Source: Sodalis praecaptivus (GTDB lineage: Bacteria > Pseudomonadota > Gammaproteobacteria > Enterobacterales > Enterobacteriaceae). From it: a stretch of 64,000 nt of DNA. The stretch is from the NCBI RefSeq assembly GCF_000517425.1, contig NZ_CP006569.1, forward strand, positions 2,294,001-2,358,000. The letters are read 5' to 3'. The notes under the pieces were generated by a model, which worked only from the letters and a program-made list of their open reading frames with translations, was not told the origin of the DNA and did not search any database. Below, one piece after another: positions 48,483 through 60,066 of this stretch; positions within the stretch are counted from its first letter, which is position 1, and the number at the start of each line of letters is the position of its first letter. The translations under genes and the position numbers were made by a program.

Positions 48483-49634
48483 ATGAGTTCCTCGTGTGTT
48501 GAAGACCTGAGCTTTCAGGATAACGCTTGGTATCGCATCGTCCATGAATTACTCGCTGAAGCCGACATTGAAATCAATGGATCCCGTCCATTCGATATTC
48601 GCGTCAACAACCCGGATTTTTTTAAGCGCGTACTACAGGACGGTTCACTGGGTTTAGGTGAAAGTTACATGGATGGCTGGTGGGATTGCGAACGGCTGGA
48701 TATGTTTTTTCAGCGTGCGTTGCGCAGCGGACTGGAAAATAAGCTCCCCCATCATTTAAAAGATACCCTACGCGTCGCCGCGGCGCGCCTGACTAATCTC
48801 CAATCGCGCAAAAGGGCCTGGATCGTCGGTAAAGAACATTACGATTTAGGCAATGACCTCTTTTCGCTGATGCTCGATCCGTATATGCAATATTCCTGCG
48901 GTTATTGGCCTCATGCCGCCAGCCTTGAGCAGGCCCAGCAAAATAAACTGGAGATGATTTGCCAGAAACTGCAATTGCAGCCGGGGATGTCGCTATTGGA
49001 TGTCGGTTGCGGCTGGGGCGGTCTGGCGAATTATGCGGCACAACATTATGGCGTTAAAGTCCACGGCGTCACTATCTCGGCCGAGCAGCAAAAGCTGGCG
49101 CAAACGCGCTGCGCAGGGCAAGATGTCACGATTTTGTTGCAGGATTATCGCGATTTAAATTTGCAATTCGATCGCATTGTCTCGGTAGGGATGTTCGAGC
49201 ACGTGGGGCCGAAAAACTACCCAACCTATTTCGATGTGGTGGCCCGTAATCTGAAACCCGACGGTCTGTTTTTGCTGCACACCATCGGCGCGAACCGGAC
49301 CGATATGAATGTGGATCCGTGGATTAACAGATATATCTTCCCGAACGGCTGCCTGCCGTCCGTACGGCATATTGCCGATGCCAGCGAGCCCCATTTCGTC
49401 ATGGAAGACTGGCATAATTTCGGCGCGGATTATGATCGCACGCTCATGGCCTGGCATGAACGCTTCATCGCCGCCTGGCCGACGTTGCAGGGCAATTATT
49501 CCGAACGTTTTTACCGCATGTTTGTTTACTACTTACAGGCCTGCGCCGGCGCGTTCCGCGCCCGCAATATCCAGCTATGGCAGGTTCTGTTCAGCCCTCG
49601 GGGCGTCGAAGGCGGTCTGCGCGTCGCGCGGTAA
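48483..49634 (+). CDS. cfa: cyclopropane-fatty-acyl-phospholipid synthase
   Basis: 383 residues against 382 in E. coli. Uses S-adenosylmethionine to cyclopropanate unsaturated phospholipid acyl chains at stationary phase or in acid. An N-terminal lipid-binding domain, then the SAM motif LDVGCGWGGLANYAA near 170, FDRIVSVGMFEHVGPKNY near 235, and CAGAFRARNIQLWQ with the active-site Cys near 355. GGAG is five bases before the ATG. Confidence 0.97.
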   Translation: MSSSCVEDLSFQDNAWYRIVHELLAEADIEINGSRPFDIRVNNPDFFKRVLQDGSLGLGESYMDGWWDCERLDMFFQRALRSGLENKLPHHLKDTLRVAAARLTNLQSRKRAWIVGKEHYDLGNDLFSLMLDPYMQYSCGYWPHAASLEQAQQNKLEMICQKLQLQPGMSLLDVGCGWGGLANYAAQHYGVKVHGVTISAEQQKLAQTRCAGQDVTILLQDYRDLNLQFDRIVSVGMFEHVGPKNYPTYFDVVARNLKPDGLFLLHTIGANRTDMNVDPWINRYIFPNGCLPSVRHIADASEPHFVMEDWHNFGADYDRTLMAWHERFIAAWPTLQGNYSERFYRMFVYYLQACAGAFRARNIQLWQVLFSPRGVEGGLRVAR

Positions 49635-49704
49635 ACAACGTTGCGCCGTCATGGCTGCCGGCGCATATGACGGCGCTGTCAGACCGCGCCGCCGCCCATC
49701 TGGG

Positions 49705-50322
49705 TCAGGCGCGCTCGCGCGCCGCCAAAACCCGCTCTACGGTGTCGACAATCGCCTGCGTCTGCGGGTCAATTTCGATATTGACGCTATCGCCGAGTCG
49801 TTTCTTACCGAGCGTGGTGCGCAGCAACGTTTCAGGAATTAAATGTACGCAAAAACGGTTGCCCGCGACTTCGCCTACCGTCAGGCTAATACCGTCAACG
49901 CCGATATAACCCTTATGCAGGATGTATTTCATCAGCGCCCTGTCCGGCAAGGAAAACCAAATTTGCCGATTGTTCTCCGAGGTCACGATTTTGGTCAACT
50001 CGGCGGTGCAGATAATATGCCCTGACATCAGATGACCGCCAATCTCCGCCTGCAGGGTCGCAGCCCGTTCCAGGTTGATCTCATCGCCGACCTTAAGCGT
50101 GCCTAAGTTGGTCAGCCGGAGCGTTTCTTTCATCAGATCGAAGCTGACCACGTCGCCCGCGATGCCGGTCACCGTCAGGCAACAGCCGTTATGGGCCACC
50201 GACGCGCCGATGGTCAAACCCGGCAACAGCGCCGCCGGCAGGCGGACGTGATGGGTACGAAAATGGTCTTTTTCCTCAATCGCGGTAATGGGCGCGGTGG
50301 CCTGAACAATCCCCGTAAACAT
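49705..50322 (-). CDS. ribE: riboflavin synthase, alpha subunit
   Basis: 205 residues against about 213 in E. coli; also named ribC. Dismutates two 6,7-dimethyl-8-ribityllumazines to riboflavin. Two tandem lumazine-binding barrels: MFTGIVQ...NGCCLTV and GHLMSGH...[13 protein letters not shown], followed by the trimerising C-terminal helix. GAGG precedes the ATG. Divergent from mdtK. Confidence 0.97.
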   Translation of the reverse strand: MFTGIVQATAPITAIEEKDHFRTHHVRLPAALLPGLTIGASVAHNGCCLTVTGIAGDVVSFDLMKETLRLTNLGTLKVGDEINLERAATLQAEIGGHLMSGHIICTAELTKIVTSENNRQIWFSLPDRALMKYILHKGYIGVDGISLTVGEVAGNRFCVHLIPETLLRTTLGKKRLGDSVNIEIDPQTQAIVDTVERVLAARERA

Positions 50323-50557
50323 GCGTTTTCCTCATCTGGCTACACCGAATAACTCGGCGCTCAGTTTGCCCCATAATATGACGAATTCCAAATACTGACA
50401 GGATACCATAGAGGCTATGCCCCTTATATCGCGTCATTTTCCTGCTATCTTCGTCGACAAAATGCATTACACTATGCCGCTAAAAGGATCCAGCCATGTC
50501 AACGCGTGCGGGTTCCATTAATAAATTCGGTTCGTCACTCGCAACAAAGGTGTCCGC

Positions 50558-51931
50558 GTGCAAAATTATGTTAAGGAAGCGCGTATCTTACTGGCTTTGG
50601 CCATCCCGGTAATTTTCGCCCAAGTATCGCAAACGGCGATGGGGGTCGTGGATACCATTATGTCCGGCTCGGTAAGCGCCACCGATATGGCCGCGGTAGC
50701 GGTGGGCACCTCCATTTGGCTGCCGGTCATTTTGTTCGGTCACGGCCTGCTGCTGGCGCTAACGCCGGTTATCGCGCAGCTCAACGGCTCCGGACGGCGA
50801 GACCGGATTGCCCATCAGATACGTCAGGGCTTCTGGCTGGCGCTGGGCGTGGCGCTGGTCATCATGGTGCTGCTGTATAATAGCCATCTTGTCATCGAGC
50901 ATATGCACAGCGTCGAGCCGGCGCTGGCGGAGAAGGCCGTCGCCTTCTTGCGCTGTCTGCTGTGGGGCGCGCCGGGCTATCTGTTCTTTCAGGTACTGCG
51001 CTGCCAGTGCGAAGGTCTCTCCCGCACCAAACCGGGCATGGTGATAGGCTTCATCGGTTTGATGAGCAATATTCCCATCAACTATGTTTTCATTCACGGC
51101 AAACTCGGCATGCCGGCGCTGGGCGGCGTCGGCTGCGGCGTCGCGACCGCGTCGGTTTACTGGATAATGTTTTTGCTCTTGCGCGCCTATATGCGCCGGA
51201 CCAGCTCATTTCGCGATTTGCGCTTAACCGGCGGGCTGCAAAAACCCGATCCAATAGCGCTAAAGCGACTGTTCACGTTGGGATTGCCGGTGGCGCTCTC
51301 GCTGTTTTTCGAGGTCACCTTGTTTGCGCTGGTGGCGCTACTGGTCGCGCCGCTGGGCATCATCGCGGTGGCCGGCCATCAGATCGCCTTGAATTTCAGC
51401 TCGCTCATGTTTGTGCTGCCGCTATCGATCGGCGTGGCGGCCACCATCCGCATCGGCTTTCGCCTGGGGGAAGGCGATGTTGAGCAGGCGCGAGTCAGCG
51501 CCAGGGCCAGCCTGATGATAGGCGTCACGCTGGCCTGCTGCACCGCCCTGTTTACCAGTCTGCTGCGTGAGCGGATTGCGCTCTTGTATAACGATACGCC
51601 GGCGGTCGTGGCCATGGCCTCGCATTTAATGCTGCTAGCGGCCCTCTATCAGATTTCTGATTCCATCCAGGTTATCGGCAACGGCGTGCTGCGCGGCTAT
51701 AAGGATACCCGGTCGATCTTCTTTATCACCTTTACCGCCTATTGGCTGCTCGGCCTGCCGTGCGGGTACGTGCTGGCGCTGACGGATTGGCTGCGACCCG
51801 CCATGGGTCCCAGCGGTTTCTGGATTGGGTTTATTGTCGGTCTGACCTCAGCCGCCGTTTTGATGATGTGCCGGATGCGCTGGCTACAGCGCCAAACCCC
51901 CGCGCGCATTTTGCGTCGGGCGGCGCGCTAA
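50558..51931 (+). CDS. mdtK: MATE-family multidrug efflux pump MdtK (NorM)
   Basis: 457 residues and 12 membrane helices in two homologous halves. A cation-coupled antiporter expelling fluoroquinolones and other cationic drugs. Colinear with E. coli MdtK from [18 protein letters not shown] to the C-terminus; [14 protein letters not shown] and [18 protein letters not shown] are conserved. The start is GTG at 50558; the next in-frame ATG would remove the conserved first helix. Confidence 0.96.
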   Translation: MQNYVKEARILLALAIPVIFAQVSQTAMGVVDTIMSGSVSATDMAAVAVGTSIWLPVILFGHGLLLALTPVIAQLNGSGRRDRIAHQIRQGFWLALGVALVIMVLLYNSHLVIEHMHSVEPALAEKAVAFLRCLLWGAPGYLFFQVLRCQCEGLSRTKPGMVIGFIGLMSNIPINYVFIHGKLGMPALGGVGCGVATASVYWIMFLLLRAYMRRTSSFRDLRLTGGLQKPDPIALKRLFTLGLPVALSLFFEVTLFALVALLVAPLGIIAVAGHQIALNFSSLMFVLPLSIGVAATIRIGFRLGEGDVEQARVSARASLMIGVTLACCTALFTSLLRERIALLYNDTPAVVAMASHLMLLAALYQISDSIQVIGNGVLRGYKDTRSIFFITFTAYWLLGLPCGYVLALTDWLRPAMGPSGFWIGFIVGLTSAAVLMMCRMRWLQRQTPARILRRAAR

Positions 51932-52090
51932 GGGGCATGACGCCTCTTGATCGGTGAAAAAGCCGGCTTAATGCACATTCCCTCGACAATCAATCGGCGT
52001 TCGGGGGAAAAAACGCGTTTTCCCCTTGCAAGGCGTGATAGAGCCCGTTAATATTCGTCCCGCTGCCGCGCAGGCAGCAGGCAACAAAAT

Positions 52091-52167
52091 GCGTTCTTAG
52101 CTCAGTTGGTTAGAGCACCACCTTGACATGGTGGGGGTCGATGGTTCGAGTCCATTAGAACGCACCA
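52091..52167 (+). tRNA. valV: tRNA-Val (GAC)
   Basis: 77 nt including encoded CCA. The cloverleaf closes with GCGTTCT / AGAACGC; the anticodon GAC is at 52125-52127 in ACCACCTTGACATGGTGGG. Nearly identical to E. coli valV and in the same place after mdtK. Confidence 0.97.
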
Positions 52168-52175
52168 TTCTTTGT

Positions 52176-52252
52176 GCGTCCGTAGCTCAGCTGGTTAGAG
52201 CACCACCTTGACATGGTGGGGGTCGGTGGTTCGAGTCCACTCGGACGCACCA
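52176..52252 (+). tRNA. valW: tRNA-Val (GAC), second copy
   Basis: 77 nt including CCA, acceptor stem GCGTCCG / CGGACGC, anticodon GAC at 52210-52212. It differs from the first copy mainly in the acceptor stem and follows after eight bases, so both are probably processed from one transcript. Confidence 0.97.
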
Positions 52253-52790
52253 AATCTTACCGTTCCCTTTTCCCTCGACTCCTTTTTTAATCGCTACTGT
52301 TTGTGCAGCGATGATGTTGCGCTATGTTTCCCACGGCCTCTCTTCAGCCAGCGTCCTCTGCGCCAGCTTCGGCGCCGGGTATTTTCATGAGGCTAAACAA
52401 TGTGCACCCGCGCGTGACAAAACGGGTTTTGCCGATGGCGACGATCTGCGGCAAAAATGACACAATCACGCTTTTTTTTGTGCTAACGCATTAATTGTCC
52501 AGTTTTTACTTTGTTTCCCGCCTGCCAATAACTATAATGCAAAACGTTATTTCAATTGAAGGGTTAGCGCCGATTGATTTGCCCCCAACGTCTAAAAACA
52601 GCATTGACCTCCGGCGCATACCGGCCCTGCCGGGCTGAGCCGTTCTATTTTTTTTCCTTACGTTCCGAGCGTTGTCACCTATCCTTAAATATGGACCGCA
52701 GGTTTAGCAAGCGGCTTTTTTTTTCATCGCGGGCCTGGTCCGGCGATGCACCAGATTCATCATCCATCACAACTTATAGAAATCAACGTT
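52253..52790 (+). promoter_or_regulatory. pykF upstream region with a candidate promoter
   Basis: About 540 bp without a gene. TTTGTT and TATAAT (52533-52538) at 17-bp spacing form a plausible promoter. AAAACGTTATTTC immediately downstream faintly resembles a Cra (FruR) site, known to repress E. coli pykF; this match is weak. Confidence 0.4.
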
Positions 52791-54203
52791 ATGAAAAAGA
52801 CTAAAATTGTTTGTACCATCGGCCCGAAAACCGAATCCGAAGAGGTACTGTCCAGCCTGCTCGACGCAGGGATGAACGTGATGCGTCTTAACTTCTCCCA
52901 CGGCGACTATGAAGAGCACGGCCAGCGCATCAAAAATCTGCGCGCGGTTCTGAAGAGAACCGGTCAACAGGCCGCCATCCTGCTGGATACCAAAGGCCCC
53001 GAAATCCGCACCATGAAGCTTGAAAACGGTGCCGACGTTTCACTGCGCGCGGGCCAAACCTTTACCTTTACTACCGATCAGAGCGTGGTTGGCAACAGCG
53101 AGCGCGTGGCGGTCACCTACCCCGGCTTCACCCAGGATCTGGCCGTAGGCAATACCGTGCTGGTGGATGACGGCCTGTTGGGCATGACCGTCACCAGCGT
53201 CGCCCAGGATGAGGTGGTGTGCAAGGTGCTGAACAATGGCGATCTCGGCGAAAATAAAGGGGTCAATCTGCCTGGCGTGTCCATTGCCCTACCGGCGCTG
53301 GCGGAAAAAGACAAACGCGATCTGATTTTCGGCTGCGAGCAAGGGGTGGATTTTATCGCCGCCTCGTTTATCCGCAAGCGCTCCGACGTACTGGAAATTC
53401 GTGAACATTTGCAGCAGCACGGCGGCGAACATATCCAGATCATCTCTAAAATCGAAAACCAGGAAGGCCTGAACAATTTCGACGAAATTCTGGAAGCGTC
53501 CGACGGCATCATGGTGGCGAGAGGCGATCTCGGCGTCGAAATTCCGGTGGAAGAAGTCATCTTCGCCCAGAAAATGATGATCGAGAAGTGTAACCGGGCG
53601 CGCAAGGTCGTCATTACCGCCACCCAGATGCTCGACTCGATGATCAAAAATCCTCGCCCAACGCGCGCGGAAGCCGGCGATGTGGCCAACGCCATTCTTG
53701 ACGGCACCGATGCGGTGATGCTGTCCGGCGAGAGCGCCAAAGGAAAATATCCGCTGGAAGCGGTTACTATTATGGCCACCATTTGCCAGCGCACCGATCG
53801 TATGCTACCGAGCCGTATTGACGGTCAGCACGACAGCCGCAAGTTGCGCATTACCGAAGCCGTTTGCCGCGGCGCGGTGGAAACCGCGGAAAAACTGGAA
53901 TCGCCTTTGATCGTGGTCGCGACAGAAGGCGGGAAATCCGCCAAGTCGGTACGCAAATATTTCCCGAAAGCGGAAATCCTGGCGTTGACCACCAATCCGC
54001 TGACCGCCCGCCAGTTGCTGCTGAGCAAAGGGGTTGCCTGCCAGTTAGTGGAAGAGATCGCGTCGACCGATGATTTTTACCGCATCGGTAAAGCCATGGC
54101 GTTAGAAACCGGCTTGGCGGCTAAAGGCGATATTATCGTCATGGTGTCCGGCGCGCTGGTGCCGAGCGGCACGACCAACACCGCCTCGGTGCATATGCTG
54201 TAA
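52791..54203 (+). CDS. pykF: pyruvate kinase I
   Basis: 470 residues, the same as E. coli PykF, and almost identical. Transfers phosphate from phosphoenolpyruvate to ADP; activated by fructose 1,6-bisphosphate. [25 protein letters not shown], the signature [18 protein letters not shown] with catalytic Lys, and [12 protein letters not shown] are present. ATG 52791 matches E. coli; the short upstream extension lacks homology. A rho-independent terminator follows. Confidence 0.98.
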   Translation: MKKTKIVCTIGPKTESEEVLSSLLDAGMNVMRLNFSHGDYEEHGQRIKNLRAVLKRTGQQAAILLDTKGPEIRTMKLENGADVSLRAGQTFTFTTDQSVVGNSERVAVTYPGFTQDLAVGNTVLVDDGLLGMTVTSVAQDEVVCKVLNNGDLGENKGVNLPGVSIALPALAEKDKRDLIFGCEQGVDFIAASFIRKRSDVLEIREHLQQHGGEHIQIISKIENQEGLNNFDEILEASDGIMVARGDLGVEIPVEEVIFAQKMMIEKCNRARKVVITATQMLDSMIKNPRPTRAEAGDVANAILDGTDAVMLSGESAKGKYPLEAVTIMATICQRTDRMLPSRIDGQHDSRKLRITEAVCRGAVETAEKLESPLIVVATEGGKSAKSVRKYFPKAEILALTTNPLTARQLLLSKGVACQLVEEIASTDDFYRIGKAMALETGLAAKGDIIVMVSGALVPSGTTNTASVHML

Positions 54204-54308
54204 GCATCGGCAGCGGGTGCGCCCGCTGAGACCTTCTTGGCTGTCGCGGCGACGCGATGGCCTTTATAGCTCATACGCGGCGTTCCCGGCGGCCGTCGAC
54301 TGCATCCC

Positions 54309-54337
54309 AGGCTCCTGTCCATACAGGGGCCTTTTTT
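54309..54337 (+). terminator. intrinsic terminator of pykF
   Basis: GGCTCCTGT / ACAGGGGCC around CCAT, then six T; one mismatch in the stem. It lies about 105 bases after the pykF stop. Confidence 0.8.
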
Positions 54338-54686
54338 GTTGTTGGTCGCCGGTATTATTTAAAAAGTGTAATACTTATTAATTAACGGGCAGCTATGCAA
54401 TACCGCATTTGGTACCAGAATGGTATAAAGAAACTTTATCTTTGGCCCTATTTCACCTCCACCACCCCGTCGCCGTCGCCGCTAATTGGGCGAGCCGACA
54501 AAAGAATCACGCCAAAGAAATAAAATAGGTAGCGCGGCCAATTTCGATAGCACGTTTTGCCGCCGCCTTAATCGGAGAAATCTTATGGCCGCAAGGCTTC
54601 TAAGGCGTTTTTTTTTAACCACTCTGTAAAATAAGATGTTTCTTTGAGCGGTCGATCGAATTTAATCGTTTTATTCGCAAAATTTA

Positions 54687-54997
<311 letters not shown>

Positions 54998-55017
54998 GAG
55001 TTCCGGTCTTGATTGGG

Positions 55018-55047
55018 AATGGCGCACCTTGTGCGCCATTTTTTTTT
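55018..55047 (+). terminator. intrinsic terminator of lpp
   Basis: AATGGCGCAC / GTGCGCCATT, a 10-bp perfect stem with a three-base loop, followed by a run of T; 21 bases after the lpp stop. Confidence 0.95.
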
Positions 55048-55117
55048 GCCTTACCGGCAGGCCCGAGGGCCCACACCTGTCCCAGGCGCGCGATGCGCTA
55101 TCTCCCCTTTCCTGGCA

Positions 55118-55340
55118 CCGCAGGCGCGGCACTGTAGCCCTGACGAAGCATAAGTCCGCAGGCGCGGCATTGTAGCCCTGACGAATGATTATCCGCAGGC
55201 GCGGCACTGTAGCCCTGACGAAGCATAAGTCCGCAGACGCGGCACATAGCCCTAACGAATCATTATCCGCGGGCGCTGCGCTGTAGCCCTGACGAAGCAT
55301 AAGTCCGCAGGCGCTGCGCTATAGTTTATGGGGATGAATG
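55118..55340. repeat. minisatellite of about six 36-38-bp units
   Basis: Units start at 55118, 55156, 55193, 55231, 55267 and 55305 with the theme CCGCAGGCGCGGCA then CTGTAGCCCTGACGAA. The tails alternate between GCATAAGT and TGATTAT/TCATTAT, so the higher-order unit is about 75 bp. The sixth copy decays after its first half. Confidence 0.92.
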
Positions 55341-55663
55341 CCCGCAGGGGCCCCAGGCGGCGCGTTATGACCTCTGATAGTCTTTAGCCCGAGAGTACGC
55401 GCATCGGCGATAGCGCTATGCCCGCAGCGGGGCTGGGAGTGCGCGCCAGCAGACGCTATGGTCTGTCGCAGGCCATCGGGCGTGCCCTTAGCCTCGATGG
55501 CGGCTTGCCCGCCGGCCTGCCCTGCGCTCGGCATGTCCCTTTATTTCTCTGCGTTACTCAAAACAACAACGGACGCGCCGCCGACCGAGGCGCTGCGTCC
55601 GTTGTTACGGGTAGCGATACTCTTCGCGCAGCCCGAGGGGCCGGCCGTTCGCCACGCGGCGGG

Positions 55664-56671
55664 TTATGCTCCCGGGGCTGGGTCGCTGGCCGAGCCTTGC
55701 GCCGCTTGCGCCTCGGCTGCGGAAGACGCAGGCGTGACCGGTTCGCCGTTATTGATCAATACCGGCATTCCCGAACGGCGCGCCACCGCCTGTTTCACCA
55801 TGACGCGATCCGTGGCGGGCTGCGCGACAAATTTTGCCGTCCGCGCATTAAAGCGAATCGGTGAGGTCTGCGGATCGTCTTTCTCCGAGCGGGAGAGCGG
55901 CTGATGCACTTCCACATACCGCTTGCCGTCAGGCTCTACCGCCACTTTCACCGGTTCATTAATCACCTGTACGCGAGTGCCCACCGGCACGCTATTGAAC
56001 AACGCTTCGATATCGTCGGGGCGTAAGCGGATACAGCCAGAGCTGACCCGCATACCGATGCCGAAATTGGCGTTAGTGCCGTGAATAAGATAGGTGCCGC
56101 TACCGGCCGCCAACCGTAGCGCATACAGCCCCATCGGGTTTTTCGGCCCCGCCGGCACCACCGCGGGCAGCGTAATACCCTGCTCTTTGAGATAAATTTT
56201 GCGGATGTTGGCGGTTGGCGTCCAGGTCGGATTGGGAATTTTTTGGCTGATTGACGTCACCATAACCGGCGTGTTGCGCCCCAGTTGACCGATACCGATG
56301 GGGTAAACAATCACCGTGTTTTCCCCTTTCGGGTAGTAATATAGCCGTAATTCGGCGAGGTTGATAACGATGCCCTTGCGCGGCGTGTCGGGCAACAGCA
56401 TTTGGCTGGGAATGGTCAACACCGTTCCCGGCCGCGGCAGCCAGGGGTCGGTGCCCGGATTGGCCTCCAGCATCGCCAGCAGGCCGATCTTATATTTGTC
56501 GGCAATCGCCTCCAGCGAACCGCCATCCTGCATCACGGTGTGGGTGGTATTTTCGCCGATGAGGCGGCTATTGTTCGGCGGCAGCGGATAAACGGTGGCG
56601 TCGGCCGCGTTAATCGCGCTGGCCAGCACGGCGACCAGCGTCCACGCCAGCCTGTTAGTGAGATTTAGCAT
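55664..56671 (-). CDS. ldtE: L,D-transpeptidase LdtE (YnhG)
   Basis: 335 residues against 334 in E. coli. Signal peptide (about 1-22), a LysM-like domain (HTVMQDGGSLEAIADKY...TVLTIPSQ, about 45-90), then the YkuD catalytic domain with HGTNANFGIGMRVSSGCIRL; catalytic Cys213. It makes 3-3 (mDAP-mDAP) peptidoglycan cross-links. ATG 56671 has AGGA six bases upstream; the longer frame to 56971 has no homology. It converges with lpp across the repeats. Confidence 0.95.
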   Translation of the reverse strand: MLNLTNRLAWTLVAVLASAINAADATVYPLPPNNSRLIGENTTHTVMQDGGSLEAIADKYKIGLLAMLEANPGTDPWLPRPGTVLTIPSQMLLPDTPRKGIVINLAELRLYYYPKGENTVIVYPIGIGQLGRNTPVMVTSISQKIPNPTWTPTANIRKIYLKEQGITLPAVVPAGPKNPMGLYALRLAAGSGTYLIHGTNANFGIGMRVSSGCIRLRPDDIEALFNSVPVGTRVQVINEPVKVAVEPDGKRYVEVHQPLSRSEKDDPQTSPIRFNARTAKFVAQPATDRVMVKQAVARRSGMPVLINNGEPVTPASSAAEAQAAQGSASDPAPGA

Positions 56672-57118
56672 AAGCGATCCTGGGTCAGTAACCTGCGAAG
56701 CGGCGCCACGGTGTGCCGGAATGAAACACGGCCGATGGGCGCCAGGCCTCAGTGTAACAAATGAACGGCCTGCGCCGCGATGCAGCGAAGTCCGAAAGCG
56801 CGGCGGCACAGGTCGCTGCCGCGCATAAAAACGGGCGCGAGCCTCCCGTCGCGAGAACAACGACTTATGAGAGGGGCGAAGGACTTGAGCTGAACTGAGA
56901 GGAGCCCGGCGTGAGAAGAGATGGAATAGAGGGCCGATAAAGCAAGTCGCTTGCCAGAACGGGCGACACAATTCAGGTTGCCCCCAGGGGATAGGAAAAT
57001 AGCACGTCGCCCGCCGCGCCCGCTACGCCGTAACAGGCGCATCGGGCCGAGCGGGTACCACCAAGTGACACCAAGGCACCTTGCGGCCGCGCCGTCTCGG
57101 CAGGGACGGCGCAAGCGG
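56672..57118. other. gap between sufE and ldtE
   Basis: About 447 bp with no gene seen. An 8-bp inverted repeat GCGCCGTC / GACGGCGC (57089-57096 and 57105-57112) just after sufE could end the suf transcript, though no T-tract follows. The ldtE promoter should also be here. Confidence 0.45.
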
Positions 57119-57535
57119 TTAGGGCTGCGCGGCGGCTTGGGCGCGAATACCCCGCACCATGGCCTCCAGCCCCTGCGACCGGGACGGCGTCAGGTGCTGA
57201 GTGAGCGCCAGGCTGTCGAAAAAAGGCCGCACGTCGTAGGTAACGATTTCCGCCGGCGTCATGCCCTGATAGAGAATAAACACCATCGCGATGAGGCCTT
57301 TAACAATCGCGGCATCGCTGTCGCCATACAGCTGGACGCGGCCATTATCATCAGCCGCCATAACGATCCACACCTGGCTTTGGCAGCCGGCGATAAGATG
57401 ATCCGCGGTGCGCATGCCCGCCGGCAGGGGCGGTAAATGGCCGCCCAGCTCGATAATATACAGGTACTTCTCTTCCCAATTGCCGCAGCGGGAAAAATTG
57501 CGCAGCAATTTATCTTTATCAGGCAGATTCGCCAT
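57119..57535 (-). CDS. sufE: sulfur acceptor protein SufE
   Basis: 138 residues, as in E. coli. Receives persulfide sulfur from SufS on Cys51 (in GCQSQVW) and passes it to Suf[17 protein letters not shown] and [18 protein letters not shown] are conserved. ATG 57535 aligns with E. coli. Last gene of sufABCDSE, 24 bases after sufS. Confidence 0.97.
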   Translation of the reverse strand: MANLPDKDKLLRNFSRCGNWEEKYLYIIELGGHLPPLPAGMRTADHLIAGCQSQVWIVMAADDNGRVQLYGDSDAAIVKGLIAMVFILYQGMTPAEIVTYDVRPFFDSLALTQHLTPSRSQGLEAMVRGIRAQAAAQP

Positions 57536-57559
57536 CGTTACTCGCTCCCTGTTTGGCAA

Positions 57560-58783
57560 TCAGCCCAGCAAACGCTGCACCCGCACGAGACCGGCCACCA
57601 GCCGGTCAATATCGTCGCGGTCAGTGTACATCGCAAGGGACGCACGGCACATACTGGCCACCCGGAAATACGCCATCAGCGGCATGGCGCAATGGTGGCC
57701 GGTGCGGATGGCGATGCCGTACTGGTCAAGAAAACTGCCAACATCATAAGCATGATGCTGCCCCAAATTAAAAGCGATGACGCCGGTGCGATCGTCGGGC
57801 CCGTACAGCGTCAGGTCCGGCACCTGCTGTAGCGCTTCGAGGGTATAGCGCATCAGCTCATGCTCGTAGGCCTGAATAGCGTCAAGCCCCACCTGCTCAA
57901 CGTAGTCGATGGCGGCACCCAGCCCCATCATCCCGGCGGTATGGGGCGAACCCGCCTCGAAACGCCAGGGCGCATCATTAAAGGTAGTGCCCTCGGTCAA
58001 GCTGACGGTGCGGATCATGGAGCCACCGCCTTCCCAGGGCGGCATGGCGTCCAGCAGCGCTTTTTTAGCGTAAAGAATACCAATGCCCGAGGGGCCGTAG
58101 AGCTTGTGCCCAGAGAACACATAAAAATCGCAGTCCAGCGCCTGCACGTCCACCTTCTGATGCATGATGCCCTGCGCGCCGTCGACCAACACCAGCGCGT
58201 CGCTCGCCGCGCGCACCTGGGCGATAAGTTCCGGCAGCGGATTGCGGGTGCCGAGCACATTGGATACCTGGGTGACGGCGAACAGGCGGGTACGTTCGTC
58301 AATCAATGCCGGCAGTCGGGCAATGTCGAGGGTACCGTCGGGCAGCAGCGGCAGGTAGCGCAGCGACAGCTGCTTTTCCTCGGCGAGCATTTGCCAGGGA
58401 ACAATATTGGCGTGATGCTCCATCTCGGTGATGACAATATTGTCGCCGGGCCGCAGATTGTGTCGCCCCCAGCTGTTGGCCACCAGATTGATGCCCTCGG
58501 TGGTGCCTTTGACGAAAACAATTTCGTCCGCCAGCGCGGCGTTAATAAAGCGCGCCACCTGTTGCCGCACGTTCTCCATGCGGGTCGTGGCTTCACTGCT
58601 TAGTGTATGAATACCGCGGTGTACCGCGGCGTATCCCTGGCGATAGTAGTCGCTTTCACAATCGATGACGGCGTTAGGCTTTTGCGCACTCGCCGCGCTG
58701 TCGAGATAGGTCAGCGGCCGGTCGTTAACCTGCCGCGCCAGAATAGGAAAATCAGACCGGATTCGCGCAATGGGATAGGTCAT
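57560..58783 (-). CDS. sufS: cysteine desulfurase SufS
   Basis: 407 residues against 406 in E. coli. PLP-dependent enzyme releasing sulfur from cysteine. PLP lysine in [11 protein letters not shown] near 227; the persulfide Cys in RTGHHCAMP near 365; [12 protein letters not shown] and [11 protein letters not shown] are conserved. The ATG overlaps the sufD stop (ATGA), so translation is coupled. Confidence 0.97.
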   Translation of the reverse strand: MTYPIARIRSDFPILARQVNDRPLTYLDSAASAQKPNAVIDCESDYYRQGYAAVHRGIHTLSSEATTRMENVRQQVARFINAALADEIVFVKGTTEGINLVANSWGRHNLRPGDNIVITEMEHHANIVPWQMLAEEKQLSLRYLPLLPDGTLDIARLPALIDERTRLFAVTQVSNVLGTRNPLPELIAQVRAASDALVLVDGAQGIMHQKVDVQALDCDFYVFSGHKLYGPSGIGILYAKKALLDAMPPWEGGGSMIRTVSLTEGTTFNDAPWRFEAGSPHTAGMMGLGAAIDYVEQVGLDAIQAYEHELMRYTLEALQQVPDLTLYGPDDRTGVIAFNLGQHHAYDVGSFLDQYGIAIRTGHHCAMPLMAYFRVASMCRASLAMYTDRDDIDRLVAGLVRVQRLLG

Positions 58784-60066
58784 GCCGCCACCCCCTGTAA
58801 AGCATCGGCGATACGCGCCAGCACCGTGTCGCGCACCCCATCGTGGCCAATCGCTTCCGTCACTTCCGCGGCGAAAGCATAGATTATCATCTGCTGGGCG
58901 TCCTCGTGAGTGATACCGCGCGAACGCAGATAGAACATCTGCTCCTCGTCGATCCGGCCGACGGTGGCGCCATGGCTGCATTTCACATCATCGGCGTAAA
59001 TTTCCAACTGAGGTTTGGTATCCACCTCGGCCAGACGGTCGAGCAACAGGTTGTTATTGGTCATCTGACCGTCGGTCTTGAGCGCATGCTTCGCCACCTT
59101 AATCAGGCCGTTGAAGACGCCTTTCCCGCGGTCGCGGGCGATCACCTTATGCAACTGGCGGCTCAGGCAATAGCCTTTATTGTGTTCAAGGTAGGTGCGG
59201 GTATCGCTGACATCCTGCCCCGACGGCAGCAGCAAACTGTTGATCGCCAAATCGGACCCTTCGCCATTCAGCTGCGCGCTGGTCTGATGCCGGGTCAAGC
59301 CGGCGCCGAGAATAAACGTACTGCTGCGCACCACCGCATCGCGGCCCACGCTGATGTCGTTATGGCCGAAGTGGTAGCTGGCGCGGCTTTCAAAGGCCAG
59401 TTTGATATGGCTCAGGTGCGCGTTGTCGCCCACTACCATGGAGGTGCGCGCGCCGCTGAAATGCCCTTGGGCGTTCATGCTGACGAAATGTTCAATCACC
59501 TGGCCCTGCGCGCCGGCCCCGATATCGAGATGGTGGCGATAGTGCAGCGTATTCAGCGTTTCCTGATCCTCGCTGCCTTGGCTGATGTGCAGCAAATACA
59601 ACGGGCGCGCCGCCGCTTTGCCCGCCGGCAGGCGAATGCGGGTGGTTTCCTGGCTCAGACTTTCGGTCAGATGCAAGAACACCTCCGGCTGGATCGGCGC
59701 GGGCAGCGACCGCCTGGCGGCGCCCTGCTCCACCTCGATATGCCATAGGCCGGTGTCGCTGTCGCTCAGCGCCGGGGCGAAACGGCCATCGACAAACACC
59801 AGACGGCAGGCGTCCAGGCCCAGGCTCAGCGCATCGCGGTCAGCGGCGGAAACCGCGCGGGCGGCGGCGGGAGCAAAACGATGCGCCAACAGCCCGTCGA
59901 GCGGGGTGTATTTCCAATGCTCGTGTTGGCGGGTGGGCAGCCCCAGGCGTTCAACGTCCTGCCAATGGGCATAGGCCTCGGCGGAGCGCGCCGCGCTCTG
60001 GCCGGCAAACAATTGGTGCCACTGTGTCAGCGCGCGGGCATTACTGTTGTTCGGTAAGCCAGCCAT
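58780..60066 (-). CDS. sufD: Fe-S scaffold complex subunit SufD
   Basis: 428 residues, a right-handed beta-helix paralogue of SufB that forms the SufBC2D scaffold and is needed for iron acquisition. [10 protein letters not shown] starts as in E. coli; [24 protein letters not shown] near 355-380 contains the conserved Cys/His of the SufB-SufD interface. The start overlaps sufC by 26 bases. Confidence 0.97.
   Translation of the reverse strand: MAGLPNNSNARALTQWHQLFAGQSAARSAEAYAHWQDVERLGLPTRQHEHWKYTPLDGLLAHRFAPAAARAVSAADRDALSLGLDACRLVFVDGRFAPALSDSDTGLWHIEVEQGAARRSLPAPIQPEVFLHLTESLSQETTRIRLPAGKAAARPLYLLHISQGSEDQETLNTLHYRHHLDIGAGAQGQVIEHFVSMNAQGHFSGARTSMVVGDNAHLSHIKLAFESRASYHFGHNDISVGRDAVVRSSTFILGAGLTRHQTSAQLNGEGSDLAINSLLLPSGQDVSDTRTYLEHNKGYCLSRQLHKVIARDRGKGVFNGLIKVAKHALKTDGQMTNNNLLLDRLAEVDTKPQLEIYADDVKCSHGATVGRIDEEQMFYLRSRGITHEDAQQMIIYAFAAEVTEAIGHDGVRDTVLARIADALQGVAA

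Larger units (their letters stand above)
54998..55663. other. lpp-ldtE gap: terminator plus minisatellite, no gene
   Basis: About 666 bp. It holds the lpp terminator and a tandem repeat (55118-55340). The following 300 bp is G+C-rich and shows no supportable coding sequence. Confidence 0.6.

Noticed and set aside
55118..55340. CRISPR array
   Set aside because: The units are contiguous and similar throughout, without unique spacers, and no cas genes are present.
55418..55904. Plus-strand frames overlapping the end of ldtE
   Set aside because: No recognisable domain, and they overlap a well-supported gene on the other strand.
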